Under the pieces are notes generated by a model. That model saw only the letters and a program-made list of their open reading frames with translations, did not search any database and was not told the DNA's origin. The position numbers and the translations under genes were made by a program. A stretch of 64,000 nucleotides of DNA from Spirochaetota bacterium (lineage in GTDB: Bacteria; Spirochaetota; Spirochaetia; Treponematales; Treponemataceae), in contig JAEWMY010000007.1 of assembly GCA_023393015.1 (NCBI GenBank), forward strand, positions 14,943 to 78,942, written 5' to 3'. Positions 1 through 7,402 of the stretch are shown here, one piece after another (the first letter of the stretch is position 1; each line of letters starts with the position of its first letter).

Positions 1-514
1 TCGGAATAACGGTAGCCGGTACGCTGACCGCTATGGAGTTCATTACCGCACCGGAAAAATCATTGCCTTCGCGGGTAATGGTGTTTCCGGTCGCGTCGGT
101 AAAGGTGATGGTTCCTCCGGTAAGTACGTCACGGTAGTTTCCAAGCGTAAGGTTGGCGCCGAAGCCGACCCATTTTCGTTCGAAAACGTCAACACGCCGC
201 GAACGTTTGTTTCCGTACCAGCGCAGTGTTTTCTTTTCCGTAACGGCAATCCCTTCCCGCCATTCCGCGAAAGAGGCGGTATATCCATCAATGGTAATCG
301 GTCCGTTCGCGTCAAGATCGTCCGGAAGCGTTATTTCCCGCGTCTTTACATTCTCCCGATGCGGCAACACGGACCACCATCCGGAAGCGTAAATATCGGC
401 AGGGTCACGGAACGAAGTAACAAAGACCCCGACGGAAGGAATAAACCATGCCAGCACGATCAGCACAAGCACGAGCGTGACAACGAGTCGTCCCGGAGAA
501 AATTTCTTTTTCAT
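1..514 (-). CDS. Carbohydrate ABC transporter permease, MalG type (partial, C-terminus off the left edge)
   Basis: The reading frame from the ATG at 514 stays open to the window edge, so about 171 N-terminal residues are visible. It starts with MKKKFSPGR, followed by one hydrophobic segment (about residues 11-29), then the TSFRDPADIYASGWW stretch. A TSFR-type sequence followed by a W-rich loop is typical of the second permease (MalG/UgpE class) of sugar importers. A long extracytoplasmic loop follows. The gene overlaps the preceding permease by 4 nt (ATGA) and has an AGGAGG-like ribosome site, so translation is probably coupled. The diagnostic EAA loop lies off the edge. No ATPase gene is visible here, which suggests a shared MsmX-type ATPase encoded elsewhere (inference). 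Confidence 0.88.
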   Translation of the reverse strand, partial: MKKKFSPGRLVVTLVLVLIVLAWFIPSVGVFVTSFRDPADIYASGWWSVLPHRENVKTREITLPDDLDANGPITIDGYTASFAEWREGIAVTEKKTLRWYGNKRSRRVDVFERKWVGFGANLTLGNYRDVLTGGTITFTDATGNTITREGNDFSGAVMNSIAVSVPATVIP

Positions 515-1593
515 TTGATTGTCCTCCTGGAACGGAATTCGCGGAGATTGTAAATTAGTACGGGAGTTATAACCACGAGCAGGACGATGGCAATCGCGGA
601 AGCCTGTCCCGAATTTCCGTAGGTAAACTGACGGAGGTAGAACTCGTTCGCAATGACATTGGTGCCATAATTTCCGCCGGTCATAACCCGGACGATATCA
701 AAAAGTTTGAGCGAGAAAATGAGAATGGTCGTCGTAACGGTGATGATCGTCGGCATGATGGACGGAATAGTTATACGGAAAAAGATAGTCACTTCACTGG
801 CGCCGTCCACACGGGAGGCCTCCATTATCGATTCGGGAATCGATTTTATGGCCGAGGAAATGATGACCATCGCGTAGCCGGTCTGAAGCCAGACCATGAT
901 GGCGATAAGGAAAAAATTATTCCAGAAAGGCATGAGCAGCCATGCCTGGGCCTCGCCGCCAAGGGCGACCAGAATGGCGTTTAACAAGCCGATCTCGGTG
1001 ATGTTTATGCCCTCTCCCTTGTATGCGTACATGAATTTCCAGATAACGCCCGCTCCGACGAAGGAGATCGCCATGGGCATAAAAACGAACGCCTTGATCA
1101 CTTTTTCAAATTTGCTCTTGTCCGCGAGGACGGAAATCATCGTCCCGAGTATGACGCAGGTTGAGGTTCCGAATATCATCCACAACAGGTTGTTCTTGAA
1201 TGCTTCGAGCATGATCGAATCCGAAAAGGCGAATTTATAGTTGTCCAGAAAGATAAAGTTTCTGCCTGTCGCGTCGAAAAAACTGAGAAAAAACGTTCTC
1301 AGGGTCGGCAGTACCAGCGCCCAGAAAAGAAGCACGACAGCGGGACCGGCAAAAACAACGGCCACGGCCACGGAACGGATTTTCCGCGGCATGGTCTGTG
1401 CCGCCGTATTCATGACGGAAAACAACAGGGCCACGGAGCCAAGGCCCCAGATTACGGCAAACAGCGTCATGAGTATCTTGCTGTCCTGCATATTCTGAAG
1501 AATAACAAAACCGCCGGCGAGAACGAGTACTGTAAGCGCAGCAAGCGCCAGCAACCCCAATATCCGCAATACCGGCTTGTCGGGTTGAGCCAT
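511..1593 (-). CDS. Carbohydrate ABC transporter permease, MalF type
   Basis: This 360-residue integral membrane protein is the first permease of a CUT1-like sugar importer. Residues 1-90 carry three hydrophobic segments, followed by the transport domain with further membrane helices. The EAA-loop signature is seen as EASRVDGASEVTIFFRITIP in the C-terminal third; this loop docks the ATPase in this family. The start is placed at the ATG at 1593 (MAQPDKP) because it has AGGAGG seven bases upstream; the in-frame start at 1656 has none. The gene follows the binding-protein gene after a gap holding a strong stem-loop, and overlaps the next permease by 4 nt. The substrate is inferred from the neighbouring GH65 phosphorylase to be an alpha-linked disaccharide. 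Confidence 0.92.
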   Translation of the reverse strand: MAQPDKPVLRILGLLALAALTVLVLAGGFVILQNMQDSKILMTLFAVIWGLGSVALLFSVMNTAAQTMPRKIRSVAVAVVFAGPAVVLLFWALVLPTLRTFFLSFFDATGRNFIFLDNYKFAFSDSIMLEAFKNNLLWMIFGTSTCVILGTMISVLADKSKFEKVIKAFVFMPMAISFVGAGVIWKFMYAYKGEGINITEIGLLNAILVALGGEAQAWLLMPFWNNFFLIAIMVWLQTGYAMVIISSAIKSIPESIMEASRVDGASEVTIFFRITIPSIMPTIITVTTTILIFSLKLFDIVRVMTGGNYGTNVIANEFYLRQFTYGNSGQASAIAIVLLVVITPVLIYNLREFRSRRTIK

Positions 1594-1635
1594 GACCGCC
1601 TCCTGATTGCCATTCCTTTGGATAGGGACAAGGGA

Positions 1636-1671
1636 TACGGGAAGGCGCTGAACCATTCGCGCCTTCCCGTA
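1636..1671. other. Intercistronic stem-loop between binding-protein and permease genes
   Basis: The perfect 13-bp arms TACGGGAAGGCGC (1636-1648) and GCGCCTTCCCGTA (1659-1671) enclose a 10-nt loop. No T-run follows on the minus strand, so it is not a standard terminator. In sugar importer operons, such hairpins behind the binding-protein gene are known to protect the upstream mRNA or to attenuate the permease genes. That role is inferred here. Confidence 0.7.
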
Positions 1672-1695
1672 CGTTACATTCGTATGGTTCGGGTC

Positions 1696-3024
1696 TTACC
1701 GGGGCCAGGCGGAGTCAATCGCCTTGAGCGCCTCGTCCAGAGTCTTGGAGCCTGATACATAGGCGGTTATTTCCTTCCAGAAAGCGCCGGCACCGACAGC
1801 ACCGGGCATCAGGTCGGATCCGTCAAACCGCACGCTGGTCGCGTTCTGAATGGTTTCCGCAACCTTCCGGTCAACCGGATTGCTGTACCATTCCAGTTTC
1901 GAGTCGAGATGCGGGGAAATCGCGCCACCGGAACGTACCCATTTTTCCACAGAGGCGCCGGTCGCGAAGTACTGCATGACCATGCGGACTTCGGGACGGT
2001 CGTTGAACATCGCGTAAATGTCACCGGCTACCAGTACCGGCTTTCCGTACTGGGGATCTATGCCGGGCAGATAGAAGAAGTCGTAGTCAGCATTGGCCTT
2101 GAGGTTCTCCGGGAAGAACGAAGTGACGAAGTTGCCCTGCTTGTGCAGCCATGCCTTCGGCGGTTTTTCGAACATGACCTTGGGAGCATCGCCGAAACTG
2201 GTTGTCGCGATACCTTTGCGTCCGCCGTATACCATACCGTCTGCAAACCAGATGTCGGTCATGGCCTTGATGGCCTTGCGAACCTGCGGTGAATTGAATT
2301 TCAGTTCGCCCTTGACCCAACGGTCATAGTCTTCGAGACTGTTGGTACGGAGCATCATTTCTTCAAGCCAGTCGGTTGCCGGCCATCCGGTAGCGGCGCC
2401 GGATTCAATACCGATTGCCCATGGGGTGTCACCGTCGGCAATAATCGTCTTCTGCAGTTCTTCCAGTTCTTTCCAGGTCTTCGGAACCTTGTACCCGGCG
2501 GCATCGAATTCCTTCTTGTTGTACCATACCAGGGACTTTCCGTTTACGCGTCCCCAGATACCGGCCATAATCTTGCCGTCCGGTCCCTGCATGGTCGCCA
2601 TATCGAGCCAGCTCTGGATGTAGTTTTGTTTTACCTTGTTCATGTCGAGAACTTTGTTCAGGTCGACAACCTGTCCTTTCTTGACAAAATTCTCGAGAAG
2701 ACCGGGCTGCGGAAAGTCGGCAATATCGGGGGGATTCCCGCCGTCAACGCGTATGGCAATTGAGGCTTCGAATTCCTTGGATCCCTCATACTTAATGGTG
2801 ATACCCGTCAGTTTTTCGAAATCCTTTACCGATTCCTTGAATTTGACCGCATCGGCATCCACGAACGGTCCTGCCATGGTTACCACTTTGCCGCGTACGT
2901 TGGCGTAGGGGTCATTTCCTGACGAAGTAGTTGCTGCGGACGAATCCTGTCCGCCTACGGCAAACAACGGTACTACTGAAAGAACAAGCAGTACTGCCAA
3001 CAGTGAAAGCAATCCTTTTTTCAT
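1696..3024 (-). CDS. Sugar ABC transporter substrate-binding protein
   Basis: This 442-residue extracytoplasmic solute-binding protein is of the family-1 (MalE-like) type. An N-terminal signal sequence (MKKGLLSLLAVLLVLSVVPLF) ends in AVGGQDSS with no cysteine. It therefore looks like a cleaved or periplasmic protein and not a lipoprotein, unlike the binding protein at 47131. The mature part carries the usual binding-protein features, including GGNPPDIADFPQPG and a C-terminal repeat of helices. The start at 3024 has AGGAGAG upstream; the start at 3045 does not. It lies downstream of the LacI-type gene on the same strand after an 89-nt gap and upstream of both permeases, so it is probably co-transcribed with them. 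Confidence 0.93.
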   Translation of the reverse strand: MKKGLLSLLAVLLVLSVVPLFAVGGQDSSAATTSSGNDPYANVRGKVVTMAGPFVDADAVKFKESVKDFEKLTGITIKYEGSKEFEASIAIRVDGGNPPDIADFPQPGLLENFVKKGQVVDLNKVLDMNKVKQNYIQSWLDMATMQGPDGKIMAGIWGRVNGKSLVWYNKKEFDAAGYKVPKTWKELEELQKTIIADGDTPWAIGIESGAATGWPATDWLEEMMLRTNSLEDYDRWVKGELKFNSPQVRKAIKAMTDIWFADGMVYGGRKGIATTSFGDAPKVMFEKPPKAWLHKQGNFVTSFFPENLKANADYDFFYLPGIDPQYGKPVLVAGDIYAMFNDRPEVRMVMQYFATGASVEKWVRSGGAISPHLDSKLEWYSNPVDRKVAETIQNATSVRFDGSDLMPGAVGAGAFWKEITAYVSGSKTLDEALKAIDSAWPR

Positions 3025-3113
3025 GTTTTCTCTCCTTCCTTTCAAGTTACTCCTTCTACGAAGGATCTATGATATGTGAATGTCCTCGACGCGGGTATCT
3101 TGATATCCACTGC

Positions 3114-4130
3114 TCATGTGGACGACCGTTCGATAAGTGTTACCTGCAGGTTTACTTTCTGTACGACATGAGGCTCATCATGATGTGCTATCCGCTCCGA
3201 AAGGAGCGTTGCCGCGACCCGGCCCGATTCGGCGAGATGCTGGCTGATGGTCGATATCCCCATCCAGTCCGCCGCGTCGATATCATCGAATCCGAGTACG
3301 GCAACGTCGTCGGGAACGCGCAGCTGACGGCTTCTTACCGCTTTCAGGGCGCCAATGGCCTGGAGGTCGGACATCGCAAAGACGGCGCGAAGCGGCTTTC
3401 CCGAATCAAGAAACGCGCCGATTGCTTTTTCCGCATCTTCAACCGCTGTATCCGATTCAAGTATGAAATCTTCATGGATCTTGTGCCCGCATTTTTCCAG
3501 CTGTTCCGAGAAGCCGCTAAACCGTATGTCGGACGGATGAAGGCTGTAGGAGATATCCCGGTTCTTGTCTCCGATGAACGCGCAGGGAAAATACTCCTTT
3601 TCAAGAAACAGGTCGGCCGCGATCTGCCCTCCCCGGTAGTTATCAGCCACAACACTTGAAAACGCAGTGTCGTCGCAATCTACAAGAATCGTTTCCATTC
3701 CCGAATCAAGCAGATATTTTCGCTGTTCCGCACTGAGCCGAACCGACATCAGAATGACTCCGTCCAGTCGTCGGGTAAAGGGAACCGATGACACGTATTC
3801 ATCAAGCTGTTCACTTGATTCGATCGTATAAACAACCATCTCGTAACCCTTTTCCTTGAATACCGGTACCATGCCCCTGAGCCGCTGTACGAATGACGCG
3901 GCCGGATAAAAGGGGGTAAGAATACCGATACGCCCCACATTGCGCTGGGCACGCCGTCCCGCATTTCCCTGGGGGATGTAATCGAGCATTTCCATTGCGG
4001 ACGCAATTCTTCCGGCGGTATCTTCGTTTACACTTGCCGTATTATTGAGAAACCGTGAAACGGTGGTTATGCTTACACCGGAGGCATCCGCGACATCATA
4101 AATGGTCGCTCTTTTTTTCCGCTTCTCCAT
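3114..4130 (-). CDS. LacI-family transcriptional regulator
   Basis: This 338-residue repressor has the canonical N-terminal LacI helix-turn-helix (ATIYDVADASGVSITTVSRF, about residues 8-27), a hinge, and a periplasmic-binding-like sugar sensor domain (about 62-335) with VAVLGFDDIDAADW near the end, the usual LacI FDD motif. The ATG at 4130 has GGAGGAGT just upstream, so the longer frame from 4208 is rejected. The gene diverges from the GH65 phosphorylase. The shared intergenic region holds two copies of a GAAAGTACTTTC palindrome, one behind each promoter, so it probably represses both itself (plus the downstream importer genes) and the phosphorylase operon. The effector is likely the imported disaccharide or a product of it (inference). 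Confidence 0.94.
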   Translation of the reverse strand: MEKRKKRATIYDVADASGVSITTVSRFLNNTASVNEDTAGRIASAMEMLDYIPQGNAGRRAQRNVGRIGILTPFYPAASFVQRLRGMVPVFKEKGYEMVVYTIESSEQLDEYVSSVPFTRRLDGVILMSVRLSAEQRKYLLDSGMETILVDCDDTAFSSVVADNYRGGQIAADLFLEKEYFPCAFIGDKNRDISYSLHPSDIRFSGFSEQLEKCGHKIHEDFILESDTAVEDAEKAIGAFLDSGKPLRAVFAMSDLQAIGALKAVRSRQLRVPDDVAVLGFDDIDAADWMGISTISQHLAESGRVAATLLSERIAHHDEPHVVQKVNLQVTLIERSST

Positions 4131-4151
4131 TACTCCTCCAAGTGTAAATAA

Positions 4152-4169
4152 AGTGAAAGTACTTTCACT
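4152..4169. promoter_or_regulatory. LacI-type operator O1
   Basis: AGTGAAAGTACTTTCACT is a perfect 18-bp palindrome lying immediately downstream of the leftward -10 box and 21 nt upstream of the regulator's ATG. The central 12 bp recur at 4294-4305. An even-symmetry palindrome is the usual form of LacI-family operators. Confidence 0.75.
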
Positions 4170-4176
4170 GTTGTAA

Positions 4177-4205
4177 AGTGTAAGCGAGGTGTTTCGATAC
4201 GTCAA
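4177..4205 (-). promoter_or_regulatory. Sigma70-like promoter for the lacI-type/importer operon
   Basis: On the minus strand TTGACG (4205-4200) and TACACT (4182-4177) are separated by 17 nt. The operator at 4152-4169 follows directly, covering the expected transcription start. Confidence 0.6.
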
Positions 4206-4257
4206 CACATTTTTTACCTACCATTTGTTGGTTAATTCATCAAAAAACCGTGCGGAA

Positions 4258-4286
4258 TTGACGTTACTCCCGTTTCGGACTATTAT
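4258..4286 (+). promoter_or_regulatory. Sigma70-like promoter for the GH65/pgmB operon
   Basis: TTGACG (4258-4263) and TATTAT (4281-4286) are separated by exactly 17 nt. The operator core at 4294-4305 begins 8 nt after the -10 box, so a bound repressor would cover the start site. Confidence 0.65.
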
Positions 4287-4293
4287 TTCGTAT

Positions 4294-4305
4294 GAAAGTA
4301 CTTTC
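4294..4305. promoter_or_regulatory. LacI-type operator O2
   Basis: GAAAGTACTTTC is a perfect 12-bp palindrome identical to the core of the site at 4152-4169, about 139 bp away centre to centre. The pair could allow repression by looping. Confidence 0.7.
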
Positions 4306-4326
4306 TGCCCTGAAGATGGGGGATTA

Positions 4327-6621
4327 ATGCCATACCGAATAGAGCATGACGAATTTACGCCTCACACCCTTCCGCTAGAAGAAACGCTGTTTCACTGCGC
4401 AAACGGATACCTCGGCGTCCGTTCAAATTTCGAAGAAGGGCAACCGGAAGGTATCCGTGGCATACGGGGGACCTATATAAACGCCTTTTATGACACCCAT
4501 CCCATTCACCACCCCGAAAAACTGTACGGGTTTCCGGAAACCGGAGAGAAGATTCTTAACGTAACCGATGTCCAGAGCATAGCTCTTTCGGTAAACGGGG
4601 AGACAGTCAACCTCAATACGCTCAACACGTCCGGATACCACCGGTTTCTCGACATGAAGAAAGGTTATTCCGGGCGTACGGCTGTTTGGACGGGCGAGTC
4701 CGGAAAGAGGATCCGCATATCAGCCCGCCGACTTGCATCGTTTATCGTGCCGGAACTTTTCGTGCTGGAATACACGGTGGAAGCGCTTGACGGGCTGGAC
4801 ATATGCCTCGAACCCGCCGTATACGGATCGGTAAGCAATTATCATGATTCTTCCGACCCGCGGGTTTCGGGTACCGCGTTCAGTCCGCTCAGTGTGGATA
4901 CGGTTACCGTTAACGGTTCCAGAATCCTTGTCAGTTCCCGAACCGGCGAATCTTCGCTGCAATTGTGTACCGGCGTCGACCATCTTATCACCGGTCCGGG
5001 CGGATCAGAACCCGCACTGACCGTAACGCGGACAAGGAACAGCGCGTCGTTGAAAATCGAAACGACCCTGAGTCCCGGTGACCGTATAACCATACTCAAA
5101 AGAGCGGTATTCTGTGATTCCCTTCGTCATAACGTGCCGGCGGAAAAAGCGATTGAAATCCTTGATTCCCTTGATGGCGTAAATTTCGATTCCATCCTTT
5201 CGCGCCAGCAGGCATATCTTGCCTCCTTCTGGGAAACCGCCGCGGTTTCCATAGCGGGGGATGATACGTCACTGCGGGGATTATTGTTCAACATCTACCA
5301 TTTGCTGCAAAGCGCGCCCCGGGATCAGCATTCACATATCCCGGCAAAAGGATTGAGCGGCGAAGGTTATGAAGGGCATTATTTCTGGGATACCGAAATA
5401 TACATGCTTCCGTTCTTCCTCTACACGAAACCTTCCCTTGCGCGCAACCTGCTTGAATACCGGTACACCACGCTGCCCGAAGCGCGGAACCGAGCGCGGG
5501 AGCTGGGACATGCCCGCGGGGCGGCATATCCCTGGCGGACAATAACCGGACGCGAATGCTCCGCGTACTTTCCCTCGGGCAGCGCACAATACCACATCAA
5601 TGCCGACATCGCCTGGGCGCTCTGGCGTTATTGGGAAGCAACGGGTGATGAGGAATTCCTCTATACCCGTGCGGCCGAGATACTCTTTGAAACTGCCCGG
5701 ATATGGATTGAAATCGGTAATTTCCATGAGGGGAAATTTCACATCCATACGGTGACAGGTCCTGACGAGTATACCTGTCTTGTCAGTAACAATTACTATA
5801 CCAATGCCATGGCGCGAAGGAACCTCCTGTTTGCCGGTGAAGTCTGGGACCGGATGGGAGTATATGCCTCCGTTGAACGTAACAACCTGTGCAGGAAGAT
5901 CGATCTTTCTCCGGACGAACCCCTTTTCTGGAGAAAGGCGGCCGAGGACATGGTTCTCCCCTATGATCCGGATCTCGACATCAATCCCCAGGATGATTCA
6001 TTCCTGAAAAAACCGGTTTGGGATTTTGAAGCAACTCCGGAATCCCGATACCCCCTTCTGCTGCATTATCACCACATGACGCTCACGCGCTTTCAGGTAT
6101 GCAAACAGGCTGATACCATACTTGCCTATCTTTTGCTCGATTCCGGCGAGAAAACGAGCACCATACGGAACAGTTATAACCGGTATGAAAAAATCACTAC
6201 TCATGACTCATCCCTTTCCTACGCCGCTTTTTCGCTCATGGCCGCACGTCTCGGCGATTCGGAAAAGGCATTCCGGTATTATGTGCGGACCGTTTCACTC
6301 GACCTTGAAGACATTCAGAAGAACACACGCGACGGCATACACGCGGCAAATATGGGCGGAACATGGATGGCCACCATACAGGGCTTCGGGGGGTTTCGCC
6401 CGGTACAGGGGATTGCGTCCTTTACTCCCGTCCTTCCTCCGCACTGGAGCAGTCTTACGTATCGTATTCGTTATCGGAATACGGTCATACGGGTTCATAT
6501 TGACCGCGAAGAACTGTTCATTGAAAGAATAGACGGACCGGCGCAAATGATTCTTGTATACGGAAAGGAGTATCGCCTGGATACCGGGATCCGCTCTCCA
6601 TACGGCGGGAGGGCTGAGTGA
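4327..6621 (+). CDS. GH65 family glycoside phosphorylase (maltose/kojibiose/nigerose phosphorylase type)
   Basis: This 764-residue cytoplasmic enzyme is an inverting alpha-glucoside phosphorylase of family GH65. It cleaves an alpha-linked disaccharide with phosphate to beta-glucose 1-phosphate plus glucose (or another sugar). The N-terminal beta-sandwich (about 1-250) is followed by the (alpha/alpha)6 catalytic domain. That domain has the GEGYEGHYFWDTEIYMLPF motif and TGPDEYT, whose Glu (about residue 481) is the family's general acid. The Thr after GPDEY differs from the His usual in maltose phosphorylases, so specificity is left open. The start at 4327 gives the normal family length. pgmB overlaps its end by 4 nt (GTGA), which fits production of beta-glucose 1-phosphate. 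Kojibiose, nigerose, maltose and trehalose are all possible substrates. Confidence 0.92.
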   Translation: MPYRIEHDEFTPHTLPLEETLFHCANGYLGVRSNFEEGQPEGIRGIRGTYINAFYDTHPIHHPEKLYGFPETGEKILNVTDVQSIALSVNGETVNLNTLNTSGYHRFLDMKKGYSGRTAVWTGESGKRIRISARRLASFIVPELFVLEYTVEALDGLDICLEPAVYGSVSNYHDSSDPRVSGTAFSPLSVDTVTVNGSRILVSSRTGESSLQLCTGVDHLITGPGGSEPALTVTRTRNSASLKIETTLSPGDRITILKRAVFCDSLRHNVPAEKAIEILDSLDGVNFDSILSRQQAYLASFWETAAVSIAGDDTSLRGLLFNIYHLLQSAPRDQHSHIPAKGLSGEGYEGHYFWDTEIYMLPFFLYTKPSLARNLLEYRYTTLPEARNRARELGHARGAAYPWRTITGRECSAYFPSGSAQYHINADIAWALWRYWEATGDEEFLYTRAAEILFETARIWIEIGNFHEGKFHIHTVTGPDEYTCLVSNNYYTNAMARRNLLFAGEVWDRMGVYASVERNNLCRKIDLSPDEPLFWRKAAEDMVLPYDPDLDINPQDDSFLKKPVWDFEATPESRYPLLLHYHHMTLTRFQVCKQADTILAYLLLDSGEKTSTIRNSYNRYEKITTHDSSLSYAAFSLMAARLGDSEKAFRYYVRTVSLDLEDIQKNTRDGIHAANMGGTWMATIQGFGGFRPVQGIASFTPVLPPHWSSLTYRIRYRNTVIRVHIDREELFIERIDGPAQMILVYGKEYRLDTGIRSPYGGRAE

Positions 6622-7271
6622 AAATTTCAGCGGTGCTTTTTGATCTCGACGGCGTAATCGTGGATACCGCAAAGTTTCATTTTCTCGCGTGGAAGCGGCT
6701 TGCCGATTCCCTGGGCATTCCTTTCACGGAGAAAGACAACGAACGTCTCAAGGGCGTCTCCCGCAGCGATAGTCTCTCCGTCATTCTTTCGCTGTCCGGC
6801 AACGACGCGCACTGTTCGTCGGAAGATCTCGAACTTCTGATGGAAAAGAAGAACAAGTGGTACGTACAATATATTGAAACACTTTCAAAATCCGATATTC
6901 TTCCGGGTTTCACGCGGGTTATTACCTGGTGTCGGGATACCGGACGAAAAACGGCGATAGTGAGCGCCAGCAAAAACACGGAGTTGATAGTGAACAGGCT
7001 CGGTATCCGGTACCTATTTGATACCGTAATCGACGGTAACCGGGTTACAAAAGTAAAACCGGACCCTGAAGGATTTCTTCTCGCGGCACATGACCTTCGC
7101 GTGCCACCCGGACATTGCCTGGTCATTGAAGATGCCGCCGCCGGCATCCGGGGAGCGGTTGCCGCGGGAATGCATTCCGTCGGAATCGGAAACCCGTCAA
7201 TTCTCGATTCGGCAGACATTGTAGTGCCTGCCCTTGACCGGCTCGACACGGCATTACTCGAAAATTCCTAG
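6618..7271 (+). CDS. pgmB: Beta-phosphoglucomutase (HAD superfamily)
   Basis: This 217-residue HAD-fold enzyme converts beta-glucose 1-phosphate to glucose 6-phosphate. Motif I is FDLDGVIVDT near the N-terminus (nucleophile and acid/base Asp pair), motif II Ser is in IVSASK, and the C-terminal motif is VKPDPEG...VIEDAAAGIRGA. The cap region WKRLADSLGIPF and the ERLKGVSR segment match beta-PGMs and differ from general phosphatases. It starts with GTG inside the last codons of the GH65 gene, behind a GGGAGGG ribosome site. Translational coupling to the phosphorylase fits its role of feeding the phosphorolysis product into glycolysis. A terminator follows. Confidence 0.93.
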   Translation: MKISAVLFDLDGVIVDTAKFHFLAWKRLADSLGIPFTEKDNERLKGVSRSDSLSVILSLSGNDAHCSSEDLELLMEKKNKWYVQYIETLSKSDILPGFTRVITWCRDTGRKTAIVSASKNTELIVNRLGIRYLFDTVIDGNRVTKVKPDPEGFLLAAHDLRVPPGHCLVIEDAAAGIRGAVAAGMHSVGIGNPSILDSADIVVPALDRLDTALLENS

Positions 7272-7315
7272 TTACCCGCGCTGCGGAACGGGTAAGCGGA
7301 TACCGCGTTTTTTTT
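7272..7315 (+). terminator. Probable Rho-independent terminator after pgmB
   Basis: A stem TTACCCG/CGGGTAA (7272-7278 and 7289-7295) is followed by a short GCGG-ATA-CCGC hairpin (7296-7306) and eight Ts (7308-7315). It sits directly behind the pgmB stop codon. Confidence 0.55.
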
Positions 7316-7402
7316 GTCGCCGATCCGGCCGAAAACGGTATCCGCCCCCTGATCAAGGCGATGCATGGACGTACCGCTTCTTGCTCTATTTGCTTACCCC
7401 GA

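Noticed and set aside
7272..7402. A possible extra gene between pgmB and the GH120 gene
   Set aside because: Only a terminator-like hairpin and T-run are seen, and no frame has a start with a ribosome site.
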